Assembly: GCA_029941905.1 (NCBI GenBank)
Contig: JAPYTQ010000025.1
Coordinates: 1-64,000 of the forward strand
From: JAHRVQ01 sp029941905
GTDB taxonomy: Bacteria; Pseudomonadota; Gammaproteobacteria; Pseudomonadales; Azotimanducaceae
Direction of reading: 5' to 3'
Length of the DNA: 64,000 nucleotides
Below the pieces are notes generated by a model. That model saw only the letters and a list, made by a program, of their open reading frames with translations, had not been told where the DNA came from and did not search any database. The position numbers and the translations under genes were made by a program. How positions within the stretch are numbered: position 1 is the first letter of the stretch; each line of letters opens with the position of its first letter. This document shows, in pieces, positions 15,747 through 25,387 of the stretch.

Positions 15747-16970
15747 ATGACCTACGCACTGCAGCACCTGAAAGTGATAGACGCTGCTTCTTACCTGGCT
15801 GGTCCTGCGGCCGCCACGGTGATGGCTGACTATGGCGCCGATGTTACGAAAATTGAACCCTTGCAGGGTGATGGCTATCGACTTCTCGTGGGCCGGTATG
15901 CGGTGCCATATCATTGGCAACTAACGTCGCGTAACAAAAGATCGCTGGCACTGGATTTAAGACAAGCGGCAGGTCAGGACGTACTCCACAAACTCATTGC
16001 GGATGCTGATGTTTTACTGACCAATTTCCGGCCTGATCAGTTGTCAGACTTTAATATGACGTTTGAGCAGATGTCTGCGCTTAACGAAAGGCTCATTGTT
16101 GGACATCTTACGGGTTATGGTGACAAAGGGCCTGATTCGAATATGCGCGCATTTGATGTCACGGCATGGTGGGCCCGATCCGGCATGATGGATCTTGTTC
16201 GTGAGCCGAATCAGTTACCACAGCAGGGCGCTGGCGGTTTTGGTGACCATGCAACCGCCATGTCGCTGTTTGGTGCCGTGATGATGGCACTCTACCAAAG
16301 GGAACGAACCGGTAAGGGCGGCCTGGTATCAACATCCCTTGCTGCTAATGGTGTATGGGCTAATGGTATGCAGATTCAAGGAAAAATTGCCGGGTTTGAC
16401 AGCAACGCCTGGCGTCAGAAAAAAGGCATGCGTAGCCCCTTTGGCAATACTTATAAAACGCAGGAAGGCCGTTATGTGGTCATGTGTCTGACCAACCCGG
16501 CGAAAGAGTGGCCAGCACTTGCCGCTGCACTCGGTCATCGCGAGTGGCTAGAAGATGAACGCTTCGCAACGGCCCGGGCGGTGTCTCGACACCAGGATGA
16601 AATGCGTTCAATGATTTCGGCAGTTATTGAAAAATTGTCACTGAGTCAGACTCGAAGCGCCATGGATGAATACAGCATTGCCTATGGTGTTGTGCAAAAT
16701 CTTGATGATGTTGTTAGGGACGAGCAGTTAAAGATTAATGATATTATTGTCCCGACAGATTCGGATCATCCGGACTACCAATGGACCGTCGGCAGTCCAA
16801 TTCAAATTGCGGGGCAAGAAAAGAAACCCGCTTCCATTGCGCCACAGGTCGGTGAACACAGTCGACAAATTCTGGCTGAGCTGGGTTACTCAAGTACACA
16901 GATCAGCGATATGATCCAGTCAGGTTCTGTTGGCGAGCCAGTTGGGTTATCAGACGACTCCCCAAAGTAA
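15747..16970 (+). CDS. CaiB/BaiF-type CoA transferase (family III)
   Basis: This 407-residue protein has family III features: MADYGADVTKIEPLQGDGYR, TSRNKRSLALDLRQAAGQDV, ADVLLTNFRPDQL and GHLTGYGDKGPDS followed by MRAFDVTAWWARSGMM, where the conserved catalytic Asp is expected. Family III enzymes move CoA between carboxylic acids through an enzyme-bound anhydride. It lies 95 bp after the SDR pair and probably activates or recycles a pathway acid. A second CoA transferase at 45180 is only distantly similar. Confidence 0.9.
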   Translation: MTYALQHLKVIDAASYLAGPAAATVMADYGADVTKIEPLQGDGYRLLVGRYAVPYHWQLTSRNKRSLALDLRQAAGQDVLHKLIADADVLLTNFRPDQLSDFNMTFEQMSALNERLIVGHLTGYGDKGPDSNMRAFDVTAWWARSGMMDLVREPNQLPQQGAGGFGDHATAMSLFGAVMMALYQRERTGKGGLVSTSLAANGVWANGMQIQGKIAGFDSNAWRQKKGMRSPFGNTYKTQEGRYVVMCLTNPAKEWPALAAALGHREWLEDERFATARAVSRHQDEMRSMISAVIEKLSLSQTRSAMDEYSIAYGVVQNLDDVVRDEQLKINDIIVPTDSDHPDYQWTVGSPIQIAGQEKKPASIAPQVGEHSRQILAELGYSSTQISDMIQSGSVGEPVGLSDDSPK

Positions 16971-16990
16971 ATACGAACCAGGAACAAGCT

Positions 16991-17198
16991 ATGGAACAAA
17001 TGGTAAAAGCCAATGGAATCGATATCTGCTATGAGTCATTTGGCGATAACAACCGTCCTGCTGTGCTGTTTGTGATGGGCCATTCCCGGTCCCAAACTGG
17101 AAATTTTCGAAGGCATGGGTCATGCACTGTTTCCATTGTATCAACCCAGGGTGCTGAGCCTTCTCACGGATCATGTAAGGCAAAATCAGGTGTCCTGA
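16991..17198 (+). pseudogene. Alpha/beta-hydrolase remnant with internal deletion
   Basis: The N-terminus (MVKANGIDICYESFGDNNRP to AVLFVMG) is that of an alpha/beta-hydrolase up to the first strand. About 10 bp later a different frame reads PKLEIFEGMGHALFPLYQPR and ends DHVRQNQVS*, the typical C-terminal strand and helix with the catalytic His in GMGH. About 200 central residues, including the nucleophile elbow, are missing and the two ends are out of frame. The gene is therefore the scar of a large internal deletion at about 17082-17095. The 96-residue frame that reads through it is not a real protein. Confidence 0.8.
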
Positions 17199-17277
17199 TG
17201 GTCCTCGCGAAATTAGTGTATGTCCGGCAAGGCATGTTAGTTCTCTCTATTGCAGCAGGTCCAAAAAAGGGGGAAAT

Positions 17278-18414
17278 ATGACAATTGTAAATGGACAGGC
17301 GTCGGTGCTATTGGCGGCTATGGCTGATGGCATAGGTGAATTAACCTTTGCCTCGGCAGAATGGGTAGAAGCCGCGCGGCAATTCCTGGAGACTGCTGTT
17401 GCCCGACAGGTGGAAGCGTTTACTGATTTGGGCGAGTTCACCATTTGCGAAGTCGGCCACAATCCACCGGCCTATTTACATTGCGGTGCTTCATTGGCAT
17501 GGCATGCAAAATTCAATGGCGCAGCAGTCGAAGTCAGTGTTGGCGAGCTGCCAGTATCAGAATGCGACTACAAGGTTGAAGGAGACCATTCCATTATCAG
17601 CAACCTGGCGCGGATCCAGTACCACAATCGAGATCCAAATCTGGTGGCCCTGGCACAGGCTCGGTTGACAAAACTATCCCGTTGGGAAATACATGGTCAG
17701 ATACCAGATCATCCGGCGCTGGCTACGGTTCTTCGCTCATTGCACGATACCCTGGCGGCGCGAACCATGCCGCGCTTCGTATTTATGACCCCGGAATGGG
17801 TCAGTACCGCCAGACATATACTGTCGACACGGGCCGTCTCAGAAAAATATGCGCAGGGGATAAAAGATGTTGTCTATACATTTTCGGAAGAGTTTACCGA
17901 CACCCCCGGTTATGCATTTCCTGATGGCTCACACGGTGGTTTTTGGGTTCATTGCTATCATGGACAGATCACCGTTGGTGCCGGACCTTTGCCGCGGCAG
18001 TACGAACCGGCTGATGCACTCACCAAAGGCTTTTACACACCGGTTGTTCCTGTCGGCCGAACCGTTAACACCGCAATGACCGATGACGAGAAACAGCAGC
18101 ACGTCGTCTACAGCAAGGGAGCATTTCGCTACGACAAGGTTGCTGAAGAAACACCTGTTGAACAGTCGTCGCCGTCAGGCAAGGGCCCCATGGGCCCGGA
18201 ACTTGGAAGAATCTTTATCGTGTTGCACGACGAGTTGTCGAAGCGCACTTCAGGCGAATTACCGTCTGACTTTGACCCATCCGTTAAGCCGGAATGGGGT
18301 ACCCCGCAGAATTTTGATCGGTCACCTGAGTACGAAAAAAGCTGGGTTCGTTATGACAAGGTGGATATTTTTGGAGATCCGATTGCCATTAAATCCAGCT
18401 CAATGGAGCGTTAA
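17278..18414 (+). CDS. Unrecognised protein with duplicated domain
   Basis: This 378-residue protein has no signal peptide or membrane segment. It contains two related halves. The first has FASAEWVEAARQFLETAV, then CGASLAWHAKFNGAAVEVSV and GELP. The second has FMTPEWVSTARHILSTRAV, then GGFWVHCYHGQITVGAGPLP. The shared layout of an amphipathic helix followed by beta strands recalls SCP2-like lipid-binding domains, which is a weak resemblance only. It starts with ATG behind a GGGGGA-type ribosome site and follows the hydrolase relic within the catabolic run. A role in handling a hydrophobic substrate is inference. Confidence 0.72.
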   Translation: MTIVNGQASVLLAAMADGIGELTFASAEWVEAARQFLETAVARQVEAFTDLGEFTICEVGHNPPAYLHCGASLAWHAKFNGAAVEVSVGELPVSECDYKVEGDHSIISNLARIQYHNRDPNLVALAQARLTKLSRWEIHGQIPDHPALATVLRSLHDTLAARTMPRFVFMTPEWVSTARHILSTRAVSEKYAQGIKDVVYTFSEEFTDTPGYAFPDGSHGGFWVHCYHGQITVGAGPLPRQYEPADALTKGFYTPVVPVGRTVNTAMTDDEKQQHVVYSKGAFRYDKVAEETPVEQSSPSGKGPMGPELGRIFIVLHDELSKRTSGELPSDFDPSVKPEWGTPQNFDRSPEYEKSWVRYDKVDIFGDPIAIKSSSMER

Positions 18415-18548
18415 AATACCATTAACCATATTGATAGGTTGTGGGTCGGTTAGAAAATGTAATGGACAAGATACCCGTCCCTACATCAAGATAGACACCA
18501 AAAATGGCACTAAAAAAGACACAAACCAATTGAAGGGAAGATAGGTCT

Positions 18549-20186
18549 ATGACACATGATATTGTGATTCGCGGTGGTTCAATTGTTGACGGAACAGGTA
18601 GTGAGCCTGTGCCAGGTGATATCGCAATCAAGGATGGCTTTATTACAGCCATTGGTAAAGTTGAAGGAGAAACCGAGCAGGTGATTGATGCTACCGGGCT
18701 CGTCGTAACGCCTGGATTTGTTGATATTCATACTCACCTTGACGCACAGATAGGCTGGGACCCGGATATGACGCCAGTCAGCTGGCATGGTGTAACGACG
18801 GCATTGATAGGTAACTGTGGTGTGACCTTTGCGCCCTGTAAACCTGAAGACCGCGAGCTGATGGCCGGTATTATGGAAACCGTCGAAGATATTCCCAAGC
18901 AGGCCATACTCAGTGGTCTTGCCTGGGATTGGGAACATTATGGTGAATACCTTGATTCGATTGATCGATTGGGAACCGCGATCAATGTGGCAGGGTTGAT
19001 TGGCCACTGTGCAGTTCGTTTCTATGTGATGGGTGAGCGCTCCGTCGAGGGACATCCCACCGCGGATGAGAAGCAGCAGATGGCGAAGATCGTCGGTGAG
19101 GCAATCGACGCGGGTGCTTTTGGTTTTTCATCCAATCGGTATGAACCCCATAAGGGGCCGGACGGACGAAGTATTCCTGGCACTTTTGCCAAGATTGATG
19201 AGCTCGTCGAAATAGCTGAAGAAGTAGGACCACGTAAAGCTCTGATGCAGACCGTTGGCGCAGGGTTTGACGTTATCAGTGCCATGGCAGATACAGCGGG
19301 GAGCAGGGTTCTCTTCAGCTATGGCACGGGCACTAAGGATGGCGCGGGTGCGGCATCGGCAGCAGCGCTGGATGAATTGTGTGAAGGACGGGATATCACC
19401 GCGATTTCCCATGTACGTGGTTCGGGCTATATGTTCGGCCTGCAATCGGGTTTGCCCATCAAAGGCAAAACCTGGCAGGAAATCACCAAATTGGACCTGG
19501 CCGGTCGACTGGAAGCCATCAATAATGATGACACCTATGCCGCGTTGGTTGAAGAAGCCAAACAGCCGAAGTCCTGTGGTATTCCATTGCAACAGGTGTA
19601 TTACCTTGGTTCAGGGGATCAGCCAGACTACAGAAATGAACAAAACCTAAAAGAGCAATCTGAAGAGGCTGGTGAACACTGGTCAGAAACCTTTCTGCGT
19701 TTGTCGAAAGAAACAAACGGAAGAGGCCTGTTCAACTTTCGTATGTTCTCCGCGAGCTTTAAAGAGCAGGGTGATCTGTTCAAGAGCAGCAATATTTTTC
19801 CCGGTTTGGGTGATGCTGGTGCGCACGTATCCCAGATTATGGATGCCGGATGGTCCAGTTTTGTACTTTCACACTGGTACCGGGAAACTGGTTATTACAC
19901 TCTAGGGCAGGCAATACAGAAAATGACGTCTGGTCCGGCACGGGTTCTGGGATTGACCGATCGTGGCGTACTTAAAGAAGGTATGCGAGCCGACATTAAT
20001 GTCTTTGACGCTGATAAAGTGGCCGAATTGCAGCCCGAGTTAGTGCATGACTTCCCCCACGGTGCGCCTCGCTATATCCAGAAGTCAATGGGTTTCAAAG
20101 CAACCATCGTCAACGGAAAGGTAAGTCTGGTTGATGGTGAACTGACAGGGACGAGGGCGGGAAAGGTATTGCGTCACAGCGCCTGA
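18549..20186 (+). CDS. Amidohydrolase-3 / N-acyl-D-amino-acid deacylase family protein
   Basis: The 545-residue protein starts with the DIVIRGGSIVDGTGSEPVPG opening typical of D-aminoacylases. It has the metal motif DIHTHLDAQIGWD (HxH) near residue 60, GNCGVTFAPC, a later ISHVRGSG and LGDAGAHVSQIMDAG carrying the conserved Asp. The length and the C-terminal beta sandwich (GMRADINVFDADKV) fit. Members hydrolyse N-acyl-D-amino acids or related amides in the cytoplasm. In this catabolic block the true substrate could be another amide. It lies 134 bp after the duplicated-domain gene. Confidence 0.88.
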   Translation: MTHDIVIRGGSIVDGTGSEPVPGDIAIKDGFITAIGKVEGETEQVIDATGLVVTPGFVDIHTHLDAQIGWDPDMTPVSWHGVTTALIGNCGVTFAPCKPEDRELMAGIMETVEDIPKQAILSGLAWDWEHYGEYLDSIDRLGTAINVAGLIGHCAVRFYVMGERSVEGHPTADEKQQMAKIVGEAIDAGAFGFSSNRYEPHKGPDGRSIPGTFAKIDELVEIAEEVGPRKALMQTVGAGFDVISAMADTAGSRVLFSYGTGTKDGAGAASAAALDELCEGRDITAISHVRGSGYMFGLQSGLPIKGKTWQEITKLDLAGRLEAINNDDTYAALVEEAKQPKSCGIPLQQVYYLGSGDQPDYRNEQNLKEQSEEAGEHWSETFLRLSKETNGRGLFNFRMFSASFKEQGDLFKSSNIFPGLGDAGAHVSQIMDAGWSSFVLSHWYRETGYYTLGQAIQKMTSGPARVLGLTDRGVLKEGMRADINVFDADKVAELQPELVHDFPHGAPRYIQKSMGFKATIVNGKVSLVDGELTGTRAGKVLRHSA

Positions 20187-20315
20187 GTCCTACTTGTTGT
20201 CTTTGCTAAAGGATTTTTCAGCTCCAGATTTCGAGCGCTTTATCCGTCAAAAACATCCCGGTTAGACTATAATAAAAGCTTCGTTCGCATTGGCTTTTAA
20301 TACAGTAACCTCGCT

Positions 20316-20972
20316 TTGAATCTATTTGACCTCATTGGGTTGGCAGTGTTGGTAGTGACCAGCTTTGCGACCACTAATTTGGATAACCTGTTGATCCTGG
20401 TGTTCCTGTTGGGTAATTCGCCCCATGCCCGGTTCTCGGTGCTGGTGGGCTTCATTGTTTCTGTGATCCTGGTCATCACGGTTTCAGGGCTGGGACTGGT
20501 GCTGGGTGCGATCATCAATCCGTCACTGGTCGGCTATCTCGGATTCGCACCATTTACCCTGGGGTGTTATCTGCTTTATCAGCAGAGAAAATCATTGGCA
20601 GTCAATTCTGTGAGTCCTGCACAAACCCTCACAGGATCTCGAATCTGGTTAGCCAGTGTTGTGTTGATGTTCAGCAACAGCGCGGACAGTATTGCCGTGT
20701 TGCTGCCGCTGTTGGCTGAAAGTGACGTCGCGTCAATCAAACTGATTGTGGTCATCTATCTGCTTACCAGTATTGCCTGGTGCGGTTTATCTTTGTCGAT
20801 TGCGTCTCGACCGGAACTGGCTGAACGAATTGGTCGTCATGGAGAGAAATTTGTGCCGTGGGTGATGTTGGCTGTGGGAATCTACGTGTTGATGAATACC
20901 GGTACGGATACACTAGCTCGCGGTGTAACGACCCTGTTGCTGAGCCATGAGGTCAATACCGGTCTCGTTTAA
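20316..20972 (+). CDS. CadD-like cadmium resistance/metal transporter
   Basis: This 218-residue membrane protein starts at TTG 20316 (no ATG fits). About six hydrophobic segments are visible, with the family-typical VTSFATTNLDNLLILVFLL in the first two helices and FSNSADSIAVLLPL in the fourth. The Asn/Asp-rich TNLDN and NSADS signatures are those of CadD/LysE-like metal efflux permeases. A good TATAAT lies at 20268, about 48 bp upstream. It is a single gene, convergent with the PLD gene. Metal specificity is unknown. Confidence 0.75.
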   Translation: MNLFDLIGLAVLVVTSFATTNLDNLLILVFLLGNSPHARFSVLVGFIVSVILVITVSGLGLVLGAIINPSLVGYLGFAPFTLGCYLLYQQRKSLAVNSVSPAQTLTGSRIWLASVVLMFSNSADSIAVLLPLLAESDVASIKLIVVIYLLTSIAWCGLSLSIASRPELAERIGRHGEKFVPWVMLAVGIYVLMNTGTDTLARGVTTLLLSHEVNTGLV

Positions 20973-21014
20973 TCAGGCGTCCTAATAGAGAGTGCTGCAA
21001 TCGAGAATTATGTT

Positions 21015-22553
21015 CTATAACTGACCACGAATGGGCAGCATTCGCATAATGGTTGCGACGAATCGCTGTCCCCAGGTAGTATTCGGCTCTTTGTCAAAAA
21101 CGACTATTTCACCTTTTTCCAATGTTCGCCAGCGTACATTTTCTCTTTCATCGAGAAAAACTTCATATGTTTGGTCCGGAATAGCCACTGCAAGAAACTC
21201 CACTAGCTTCTGTGCCATTTGTGATGAATGAATAATGACACCGAGCTCGGTGTTGATTTTTGCTGATCGTGGATCGAAGTTAAAGGAGCCGATAAAAATT
21301 TGCGCCCCGTCGACAACGAAGGCTTTGGTATGCAATGTTGCTTTGGCGTCATCATCAGTAGCAAATTCAGAACCGGCGATCGTTGCGTCAGCTCTCGCTT
21401 CATATATCCTGATCCCGTTTTTTAACAAGGGCTTTCTTGCCGGTGCGTAGCCGCCGTGAACTGAAAATTGGTTGTTTGCAGAGAGTGAATTGGTGATGAT
21501 GGTCACTTCTACACCTTTGGCACTTATATTCGAAAATGCTTCAATACCAGCTTTGCGTGGAACGAAATATGGCGAGATAACAATAACCTCTTTTTCTGCG
21601 TTTGCTATAGAAGCAAACAGGGGGGTCGTAATGCTCGCTGCCTCGGCGGACTTTGATTTGATTGATTTGTCTGGTGAATCGACGGTCAGTGTATAGGGAG
21701 CCCAGACCAGTTCGTCTTCGTCGGACTCAATATAGTCCAAAATTACATCAGTGACGGCTTCAGCGTACCTGGTTTTCAACACGGTCTTGCGCATGTCATC
21801 CAGCGTCGTGCGAAGTCTTGCTAGTTCGGCGGCGGGATCATCCGGCATCTTTGCAAATGCGGCGGCAGGTGCTGATCTTTCATGGTTCCAGTAGTCATCA
21901 AACATGTGTGAAACCTCTTCAACAACGGGTCCTATCGCCAAAACATCCAGATCACTAAATTTTGCGTCCGATCGAGCGCCAAAATATTCATCGGCAATGT
22001 TTCTGCCACCAATCAACGTCACCTGATTATCGACGGTAAACGATTTGTTGTGCATGCGCCGATTGATTCGTCTGAAGCTCGTGATGCCATCCAGAAACCT
22101 TGCAGATCGATTGGCAAAAGGGTTAAAAATTCGGACCTCGAAATTTGGATGGGAGCTCAATCCGGCGATTCCCGCGTCGTATCCGCTGGTAAATATGTCA
22201 TCCAGCAGTAATCGAACACGGACCCCCCGGTCTGCTGCCTTGAGAAGTACACTGATAAAAGCACTGCCGACAGTATCACTCTTCAGCAGGTAGTATTGCG
22301 CGTCTATCGTCTTCTCCGCGCGTTCTGCCATGAGCAGGCGTGCAGCTAACGCATCAATTCCATTGGGAAATGTGACAAAGCCGGAGTGACCTTCCGGTTT
22401 GCCCCGCAGATCATCCGCTACCGTGCGGCCCAGGTACGTGTCCTGGGTGTCCAGAATGACATGGGATTCAGCCTTTGGCATATCGAAATCGACGCTGGCA
22501 CAGCCGGTAAAAAGAATCCCTAAAATTGACAGCAATAACAGATTGGTTTTCAG
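21015..22553 (-). CDS. Phospholipase D-family lipoprotein (cardiolipin synthase C-like)
   Basis: The protein has two HKD motifs: HNKSFTVDNQVTLIGGRNIA and HTKAFVVDGAQIFIGSFNFD, each followed by conserved Gly/Asn residues. This is the ClsC/YmdC type of PLD enzyme that transfers phosphatidyl groups at the membrane. No ATG is available: a TTG lies at 22535, but CTG 22553 is 7 nt behind GGGAG and gives a full lipoprotein signal (MKTNLLLLSILGILFTGCAS) with the lipobox Cys. I prefer that start (512 residues). It stands alone and is divergent from the small secreted protein at 22844. Confidence 0.87.
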   Translation of the reverse strand: MKTNLLLLSILGILFTGCASVDFDMPKAESHVILDTQDTYLGRTVADDLRGKPEGHSGFVTFPNGIDALAARLLMAERAEKTIDAQYYLLKSDTVGSAFISVLLKAADRGVRVRLLLDDIFTSGYDAGIAGLSSHPNFEVRIFNPFANRSARFLDGITSFRRINRRMHNKSFTVDNQVTLIGGRNIADEYFGARSDAKFSDLDVLAIGPVVEEVSHMFDDYWNHERSAPAAAFAKMPDDPAAELARLRTTLDDMRKTVLKTRYAEAVTDVILDYIESDEDELVWAPYTLTVDSPDKSIKSKSAEAASITTPLFASIANAEKEVIVISPYFVPRKAGIEAFSNISAKGVEVTIITNSLSANNQFSVHGGYAPARKPLLKNGIRIYEARADATIAGSEFATDDDAKATLHTKAFVVDGAQIFIGSFNFDPRSAKINTELGVIIHSSQMAQKLVEFLAVAIPDQTYEVFLDERENVRWRTLEKGEIVVFDKEPNTTWGQRFVATIMRMLPIRGQL

Positions 22554-22843
22554 TGTTTTTCTCCCGTCTCGATCTCGTGTCGCCGAGTGAGTCTAGTTGA
22601 ACCTATGTCGTTAACCTACTTAAGAAACCTGGTTATCTCTAAACTCCAGTCCAGCAAGGATCAACCGAATAATACTGCAATACAAAAGATACGAATGGAA
22701 GACCCTGTACCCGACAAACTTCCTGTCCGTCCAACAGGTATTCGGGTTTGTTGCTATTCATTTACATCGAGTGTAACTTAATTTATGTCAACGGCTTTTG
22801 CTATGTTAAGTCTATTTGAAGGGAAAGTTGAAAGGGAATATAT

Positions 22844-23377
22844 ATGACTTTAACAAGTTCTAACCTCACCAAAATAATAGGCATCGTGCTGCTGGTGGCT
22901 TTAAATCCGTTAAGCGCTGAAGAGAGAAACTTGCAGGCGCTGATGCAATGGGATGGTGACGGCACCGTCTACAGTATAGGTACCAACCAGATGTTATTTC
23001 TTGGGAGTATGGATGGTATTCTTTACGTTGAGAATGAAAAAGGTGATATTGATGGTGCATTCGTGGAATGCCCAATTTCCCAGAAAATTAACCTCGAAAC
23101 TGGAGAAGCAGTAGCAACCGGGTACTGCCAAATCAGTGTGTCGCCTGGAGATGTTGTATACGCAGAGCTGGATTGCAAAGGTGTGGTAGGGGACTGTAAA
23201 GGATATTTCCGATTGGTTGAGGGTGTGGGAAATTTTGAAGGCATTAAGGGTGGCAGTGACTTACGGATTCGATCTGTGTTGGGTGCACTGGTAAAGGGAA
23301 TGGCCAGCGGGAGTGTTGTGAGGTCAGGGCAGGGAATTGCATTGCTCCCGAATCTTAAATTCACCACGCCTGATTAG
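22844..23377 (+). CDS. Small secreted protein, unknown
   Basis: This 177-residue protein has a signal peptide (IIGIVLLVALNPLSA, cleavage near EERN) and a Gly-rich, beta-strand-rich mature part (GDGTVYSIGTNQMLFLGSM, later FRLVEGVGNFEGIKGGSDLR). Four Cys residues in the middle could form disulfides. The GxGxFxGIxGG pattern resembles proteins with allene-oxide-cyclase-like or dirigent-like barrels, a weak similarity. Nothing in its neighbours defines a role. ATG is preceded by GGG at about 9 nt. Confidence 0.7.
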   Translation: MTLTSSNLTKIIGIVLLVALNPLSAEERNLQALMQWDGDGTVYSIGTNQMLFLGSMDGILYVENEKGDIDGAFVECPISQKINLETGEAVATGYCQISVSPGDVVYAELDCKGVVGDCKGYFRLVEGVGNFEGIKGGSDLRIRSVLGALVKGMASGSVVRSGQGIALLPNLKFTTPD

Positions 23378-23539
23378 TTCTTGTCCGGAAATAAGATTGT
23401 GAGTGTTACACCTCGGTGGCCCCTTCCTTCGATATGTGGTTGATTGGTAAACTAACTATGTTAAGTGACATCATGAATTGTTCGAAATACATGACTTTCC
23501 GGGCAGGAACTAACTAAGTAGCAGCGAGGAGAAATCATC

Positions 23540-23800
23540 ATGAACAAAGTTTATCTGTTAGCAATTTCTGCTGTCGTCGCTGCGGGCTATTTCAGTCCTG
23601 CATCTGCGGCGACTTCCATGCGATGTGGTGTTCATTTGATTCAGGATAGCCAGATGCATGGCCCGGGGAAGTACGAGGTTCTCAAAAAATGCGGCGAACC
23701 GGCTGACAGATTCGGGAATACCTGGGTCTATGAAATTGGTGGCAGCCGTTACGTTCTTACGTTTAAAGATAATGGCGAGCTGGCACAGATCAAGCGCTAG
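23540..23800 (+). CDS. DUF2845-type small secreted protein
   Basis: This 86-residue protein has a signal peptide (VYLLAISAVVAAGYFSPASA) and a mature domain MRCGVHLIQDSQMHGPGKYE, VLKKCGEPADRFGNTWVYEI. The CG..I..G....EVLKKCGEP pattern is that of DUF2845 periplasmic proteins, whose function is unknown. The two Cys residues probably form a disulfide. It is convergent with, and 6 bp from, the DUF3089 gene. Confidence 0.8.
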   Translation: MNKVYLLAISAVVAAGYFSPASAATSMRCGVHLIQDSQMHGPGKYEVLKKCGEPADRFGNTWVYEIGGSRYVLTFKDNGELAQIKR

Positions 23801-23806
23801 CCCTTA

Positions 23807-24871
23807 TCAAATGTCTCCAACCTTGTTTTGCGAGAGCCAGGCCTGCACTCGCTGTTGGGCATTCTCCCGTATATTGATATAGAACAGGGCGTAATCAAAA
23901 ATGTGAAGGTTATCGAATCCCATGGGCCTGGCTGAAAAGTTCCCTGATATTATATTCGCGACGTTGAGCCTGGGGCCGTCACAAATGGCATCTGCCGCGC
24001 CTGGCTCAGGATGGCCACCGGAACTGAAATTTACAGCACCAAGATTGGCATCGTTGGAGATGGCCTGGCCATCGGCCATCCAGCTCAATGGGTTAACGCA
24101 GATACTGTTTTCCTGCGATATAATTGTTTCAGGATTCATCCCAACCGCATTCCATGAAACTTGACAACCTGTTTGGGTCGCTGAATCGCAAACAGGCAAA
24201 CCATTGCTTCCGTCTATATCGAATCCGATTGGATAGGCAGCCACCAAGCGCGACTCGATCGGGGTACCCACTATTTCATTTTTAAGCAGAAGGTCAGCAT
24301 GTTTTGACCCCTGGCTATGTCCCGCGAGTATGAAAGGTCGACCTTCATTCTTGGTTTCGATGAAATTTCGAAATGCTTTTTTGACGTCTTCATAGGCAAG
24401 GTCCAGTGCCCTGTGGCCACTGTCTCCCTGATCCATAAACGAGAATATGGTCGCCTGGCGATAGCGAGGAGCATAGATCCGGCAACAACCGTTAAATACA
24501 CTCGCCTGTCCCTGCATCACGGTGGTATCGGTAAAGTCGTTAACCTTCTGGTTGTCCAGAGGTTGGTTCCAGCTGTCCGATGTCAGGTAAGTCGTTGGAT
24601 GAACAAAGAAAACATCTACTTCCGCAGTGGTTTGAACGTCAACATAATTACCTTGCGGCAGTACATCGGCCAGATCTTCACGACCTGGCAGGGCAGCCCA
24701 ATGGTCAGCGAGCGTATAGTCCGGGGCAGGGGGTGGTTGCGTGTTGACGAAATCTGTCTTGGGTTTGATCGCCATTTGCAGGACCGCGAACCGGATTCCG
24801 TCTTGATTAACATAAACAAGCGCGACTAGTGCCGCCAATACAACGGCGACAATACCCAGATTTTTTTTCAT
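23807..24871 (-). CDS. DUF3089 alpha/beta-hydrolase-fold protein
   Basis: Start at ATG 24871 gives a membrane anchor or signal (LGIVAVVLAALVALVYVNQ) and a 354-residue protein; a TTG three codons upstream is less likely. DUF3089 features are AEVDVFFVHPTTYLTSDSWN, RIYAPRYRQATIFSF and the nucleophile elbow LAGHSQGSKHADLLL with Ser in GHSQG. A C-terminal FSARPMGFDNLHIFDYALFY carries the His. It is probably a membrane-tethered esterase or lipase on the periplasmic side; the substrate is unknown. Confidence 0.82.
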   Translation of the reverse strand: MKKNLGIVAVVLAALVALVYVNQDGIRFAVLQMAIKPKTDFVNTQPPPAPDYTLADHWAALPGREDLADVLPQGNYVDVQTTAEVDVFFVHPTTYLTSDSWNQPLDNQKVNDFTDTTVMQGQASVFNGCCRIYAPRYRQATIFSFMDQGDSGHRALDLAYEDVKKAFRNFIETKNEGRPFILAGHSQGSKHADLLLKNEIVGTPIESRLVAAYPIGFDIDGSNGLPVCDSATQTGCQVSWNAVGMNPETIISQENSICVNPLSWMADGQAISNDANLGAVNFSSGGHPEPGAADAICDGPRLNVANIISGNFSARPMGFDNLHIFDYALFYINIRENAQQRVQAWLSQNKVGDI

Positions 24872-24958
24872 CGATGCCAACTGTTATCAGTTTGTATACC
24901 CCAAGGGTAACATTAGAGTATGACATCTGCACGGCGAGTTAACAGGCGGCATGGCCTG

Positions 24959-25387
24959 TCATTGTTTTTTTAACATCCCGCAATAGGCACTGATAACCGT
25001 TTCATTCAGATTCGTGACACAAAATTCGAAAACACCATTTGCTCCAAACCACAGGTTGCCGCGACCGCCATTGGCTGAAATAAACAAAGCTTCCTTCCCG
25101 GTTGAGCGAATTGCTCCCCAGACCGGTGTTGACGGCTGGTTTTTCGGCGTATTGGAAGAACGTGAACTGCCAATAAAGGACTCTCCGTCCTGGTGGTCAA
25201 TGGTGACCTTAAGATCAACTTGTGATAACACTGCACCACCGCTGGCGACCTGGTCCGAAACGTTTTGACCGGATGAGATAACTCTAACATGACCCTTCCA
25301 GACCCCGACCATATCGGGATATTCCGCAGCAAAAATGAAAGGTGGGAAAAACAGTGTAACGGCCAAGAAAACTGATAGCTTTTTCAT
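24959..25387 (-). CDS. Secreted protein of unknown function
   Basis: ATG 25387 begins a signal peptide (MKKLSVFLAVTLFFPPFIFA) with cleavage before AEYPD; an in-frame ATG 33 nt upstream is not needed. The 142-residue protein has a lipocalin-like opening (PDMVGVWKGHVRVIS) and beta strands ending NLNETVISAYCGMLKKQ. Similar short proteins of the VGxWxGxxxxI type are common in marine gammaproteobacteria and lack a known role. Between this start and the thiolase relic (25388-25659) I see no gene, only an imperfect GGAACCC/GGGTTCC inverted repeat near 25591-25621. Confidence 0.7.
   Translation of the reverse strand: MKKLSVFLAVTLFFPPFIFAAEYPDMVGVWKGHVRVISSGQNVSDQVASGGAVLSQVDLKVTIDHQDGESFIGSSRSSNTPKNQPSTPVWGAIRSTGKEALFISANGGRGNLWFGANGVFEFCVTNLNETVISAYCGMLKKQ

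Noticed and set aside
17278..18414. Assignment of the duplicated-domain protein to SCP2
   Set aside because: The similarity is only a general helix-strand layout with no shared motif.
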